Notes under the pieces: generated by a model | The model's database searches: none | Told to the model about the DNA's origin: nothing | Seen by the model: the letters and a program-made list of their open reading frames with translations, nothing else | Assembly: GCA_010672925.1 (NCBI GenBank) | Contig: JAAHFP010000013.1 | Location: 124,001 to 188,000 of the forward strand | DNA: 64,000 nucleotides | Direction of reading: 5' to 3' | Origin: Symploca sp. SIO1C2 | GTDB lineage: Bacteria; Cyanobacteriota; Cyanobacteriia; Cyanobacteriales; Coleofasciculaceae | Position numbers and translations under genes: made by a program | In this document: positions 61,798 through 64,000 of the stretch, in pieces | Layout of the letters: every line of letters starts with the position of its first letter | Numbering within the stretch: position 1 is the stretch's first letter

Positions 61798-64000
61798 GGT
61801 TGGTTTCGCCTGCTAATAAAATAAAAAGTACATTTTCCATGCCTTTTTCAAAGCCAAAAGTCTTGAGAGCATCAGACTGCTGCCAAAAATCAATATTGGT
61901 AATGATCAAATCCGGTTTTACTGCTAGAGCTTTGTCTCTGAGTTGTTCCCCATTAACGGCTTCCACCACGGTATATCCTCTGGCTTGTAAGACCTCAGTT
62001 AGAATTTTGACAGTGGAAATATCTTCATTGACTACTAGTACCTTCTTCGTAGAAGTTTTTTGAGATAGTAGCAAGCAAACTTCTGTGAGCAAGGTTTCCG
62101 CTTTAATGGGTTTACTCAAATAGCGGTCAACTCCCAAGTAATAACCTCGCTCCTGGTCCTCTAAAATGGAGAGGATGATGATGGGGATATCTCTAGTTTG
62201 AGGGTCATTTTTCAGTACAGCAGCAGCGTCAAATCCATTCATCTGAGGCATCATGACATCCATAACCACTAAGTCTGGTTTAGTTTCCTTCGCTAGATGA
62301 ATCGCTTCTAGACCATTTCTAGCTTCCCTAATCTCGTAGTGTTGGCTTTCCAACTGCTGTCTGAGCAAGGCGCGAATATGAACATCATCATCCACGACGA
62401 GAATAGTTTTCTGTGATCCCTGATTTGACTCTGAAGTAGTGCTAACATGACCTCTCAGTTGCTGAAGCAAAGTATCAATATCAATGTTCTTGGTATTTCG
62501 TTGTGCATCAGGAGAAATTGGCAGGGTAAAGAAGAAGGTACTGCCTGTACCCAATTCACTGGCTACTCCAATCTGACCCCCATGGTGTTCGATAATTTGC
62601 TTGCAAATCGGTAAGCCTAAGCCAGTCCCCTTGGGTTTGTCGGTTAAAGTATCTCCCACTTGCTTGAATTTATCGAAGACTTTCGGTTGATCTTTTGGAG
62701 CAATACCAATACCGGTATCGATAACGCTGGTGATAATTTCTTCATCGGTTCTGCTCACTTTCAGGATCACAGAACCTTCAGAGGTAAATTTCACCGCATT
62801 GGAAATGAGATTAATTAGCACTTGGATCAATCGGTCCTCATCTCCCCTAACCTCTGGTAGGTCTGGCTCTAGTTCCTTGACTAAGGCTAAACTTGTTTGT
62901 TGAAATAAAGCAGAAGTAGCTGCGATCGCGCGATCGATTACTTCTTCGACTTTTACTGGCTCCATCTTCCATTCAATCTTGCCTGCCTCCATTTTGGCAA
63001 TATCGAGCACATCATTAATCAGAGCTGTTAGCCTTTCTCCTTCGGAGATAATGATACCAATATTACCTCCCACCTGTTTCACGGCTCGCTTAGTTTTTTT
63101 GTCTTCAGTCTTGAGAGCAGGAAACACCAATTCTTGGAGTTTTTTGTCAATCAACTTGGCAAAGCCTAACACGGAAGTCAGAGGAGTCCTCAACTCATGG
63201 GAGACAGTGGAGAGGAAGTCGGTTTTCATCCGGTCTACTTCTTTTTCTGTAGTAATATCTCGGATTAAAATAACGGAGCCGGTAGATTCCTCCTGGGCAG
63301 GGTTAGATGATACTGATTCTTTATGGATGGCAGTTGCCACTGCTTGTCCAAAACGATGCCTAGCCAGTGCGACTTCTGCCGTCACCACCTCCGATGGTTT
63401 TTGTTGAGTTTGTTGCACTAACTCCACTAAATCGCTGCCAAAAATCTCCGAGCAGTTTTGTCCCTTTAAATCTATTACTGGTAAGTCAAACATAACTACT
63501 AGTGCAGGATTCCACTGGGTAATCCTTCCCTCCCGATCTGTCACCAGCAGTCCATCGGCCAAGTTTTTAATGATAGCAGTTAAGTAGGCATTAGACACCT
63601 GAAGCTCTGAGGTTGCCTCGTTAACTGCCTGTTCTAGCTGTCCAAAAGAATCCTGGAGTTTACTAGACATGGATGTTAGGGTTCTGGCTAAAAGACCAAT
63701 CTCATCCTTAGATTGGATATTCACTTGAGCATTAAAGTCATTCGCCGATAATTTCTGAGCGTATTCAGTGAGTTTATTCAACGGTTGAGAGATTTGATTA
63801 ACCCTAATATAGGCAATAATCACACTAATCAGAAAAATTACTAGTACGAGAGAGATCTGATTAACAATTGCTGAGTTCGTGTGCTCCATAATAAGACCTT
63901 TGTCCATACCCACATGAACATAACCAGCAACTCCTGCTAAAATCGGCGAAGAGATATCGATAAACTTTCCCATCCCTTCAATCGTGAGGTCATTCATCAG
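61778..64000 (-). CDS. Hybrid sensor histidine kinase with two receiver domains, 5' end outside the window
   Basis: At least 740 residues; the frame is open at the right edge, so the sensor part is missing. Visible in order: end of an extracytoplasmic domain, a membrane helix (ISLVLVIFLISVIIAYI), HAMP, PAS, a HisKA domain with SHELRTPLTS, an ATPase domain (GTGLGLPICKQI), receiver 1 with Asp in VVMDVMMPQMNG, and receiver 2. Receiver 2 has TNIDFW where the phosphoacceptor Asp is expected (Asn instead), so it is probably degenerate. Phosphotransfer to the downstream CheY-like protein is likely. Confidence 0.9.
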   Translation of the reverse strand: MMNDLTIEGMGKFIDISSPILAGVAGYVHVGMDKGLIMEHTNSAIVNQISLVLVIFLISVIIAYIRVNQISQPLNKLTEYAQKLSANDFNAQVNIQSKDEIGLLARTLTSMSSKLQDSFGQLEQAVNEATSELQVSNAYLTAIIKNLADGLLVTDREGRITQWNPALVVMFDLPVIDLKGQNCSEIFGSDLVELVQQTQQKPSEVVTAEVALARHRFGQAVATAIHKESVSSNPAQEESTGSVILIRDITTEKEVDRMKTDFLSTVSHELRTPLTSVLGFAKLIDKKLQELVFPALKTEDKKTKRAVKQVGGNIGIIISEGERLTALINDVLDIAKMEAGKIEWKMEPVKVEEVIDRAIAATSALFQQTSLALVKELEPDLPEVRGDEDRLIQVLINLISNAVKFTSEGSVILKVSRTDEEIITSVIDTGIGIAPKDQPKVFDKFKQVGDTLTDKPKGTGLGLPICKQIIEHHGGQIGVASELGTGSTFFFTLPISPDAQRNTKNIDIDTLLQQLRGHVSTTSESNQGSQKTILVVDDDVHIRALLRQQLESQHYEIREARNGLEAIHLAKETKPDLVVMDVMMPQMNGFDAAAVLKNDPQTRDIPIIILSILEDQERGYYLGVDRYLSKPIKAETLLTEVCLLLSQKTSTKKVLVVNEDISTVKILTEVLQARGYTVVEAVNGEQLRDKALAVKPDLIITNIDFWQQSDALKTFGFEKGMENVLFILLAGETNHDYHSS

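Overview
The window is a chromosomal segment of a filamentous-type cyanobacterium. Evidence: an allophycocyanin alpha-B gene (apcD), a ferredoxin-dependent nitrite reductase (nirA) behind an NtcA box, class II FBPase/SBPase (glpX), a PyrF-PyrE fusion, glutamyl-tRNA reductase (hemA), DUF928, CHAT and Uma2 proteins, many GCGATCGC (HIP1) octamers, and abundant short tandem repeats of the STRR type. The density of short repeats and accessory signalling proteins suggests a large genome of the Moorena/Coleofasciculus/Oscillatoria kind. That placement is an inference.

Layout. 1-2.4 kb: end of a DUF445 protein, a PlsC-type acyltransferase, TadA, glutaredoxin. 2.7-5 kb: an MHYT histidine kinase. 5-8.4 kb: an accessory patch with a three-gene unit ending in a small GIY-YIG protein, then an OLD-like AAA ATPase paired with a DUF4276 protein. 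8.4-10.4 kb: nirA with a long leader and an NtcA promoter. 11-16.8 kb: glycosyltransferase, RodZ-like HTH protein, PyrF-PyrE fusion, a conserved unknown, a ferredoxin and tRNA-Ser(GGA). 17.2-21.4 kb: a probable lysine/2-aminoadipate degradation cluster (ALDH7-like dehydrogenase, class III aminotransferase, DUF1338/HglS). 21.6-33.6 kb: ilvC, a kinase-pseudokinase-TPR protein, a pentapeptide-repeat protein, an ABC exporter, a DUF697 GTPase and a GldA/GldF-like ABC pair. 33.9-41 kb: conserved cyanobacterial unknowns, apcD with its terminator, rlmD, an RsbW-like protein behind a probably structured leader. 41-53 kb: Uma2, CHAT-TPR, DUF928, a 1523-aa AAA/WD40 protein and a kinase-AAA protein. 53.3-59.9 kb: S51 peptidase, DUF3782, coaX, hemA, glpX, Nudix. 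60-64 kb: a signalling operon (hybrid histidine kinase, adenylate cyclase, response regulator) running off the right edge.

The most unusual property is how repeats interact with genes. Short tandem arrays (7-mers and 9-mers), MITE-like hairpins and mixed repeat cassettes begin directly at stop codons, supply the stop codons and last residues of TadA and CoaX, and sit in frame inside the DUF1338, CHAT and AAA/WD40 proteins. The roughly 105-residue repeat cassette inside the otherwise normal HglS-type enzyme is the clearest case. Other leads are the structured leader at 39.3-39.7 kb, the unexplained GIY-YIG operon, the ATPase/DUF4276 pair, and neighbouring kinase-AAA and AAA-WD40 proteins that share the same AAA-like domain.
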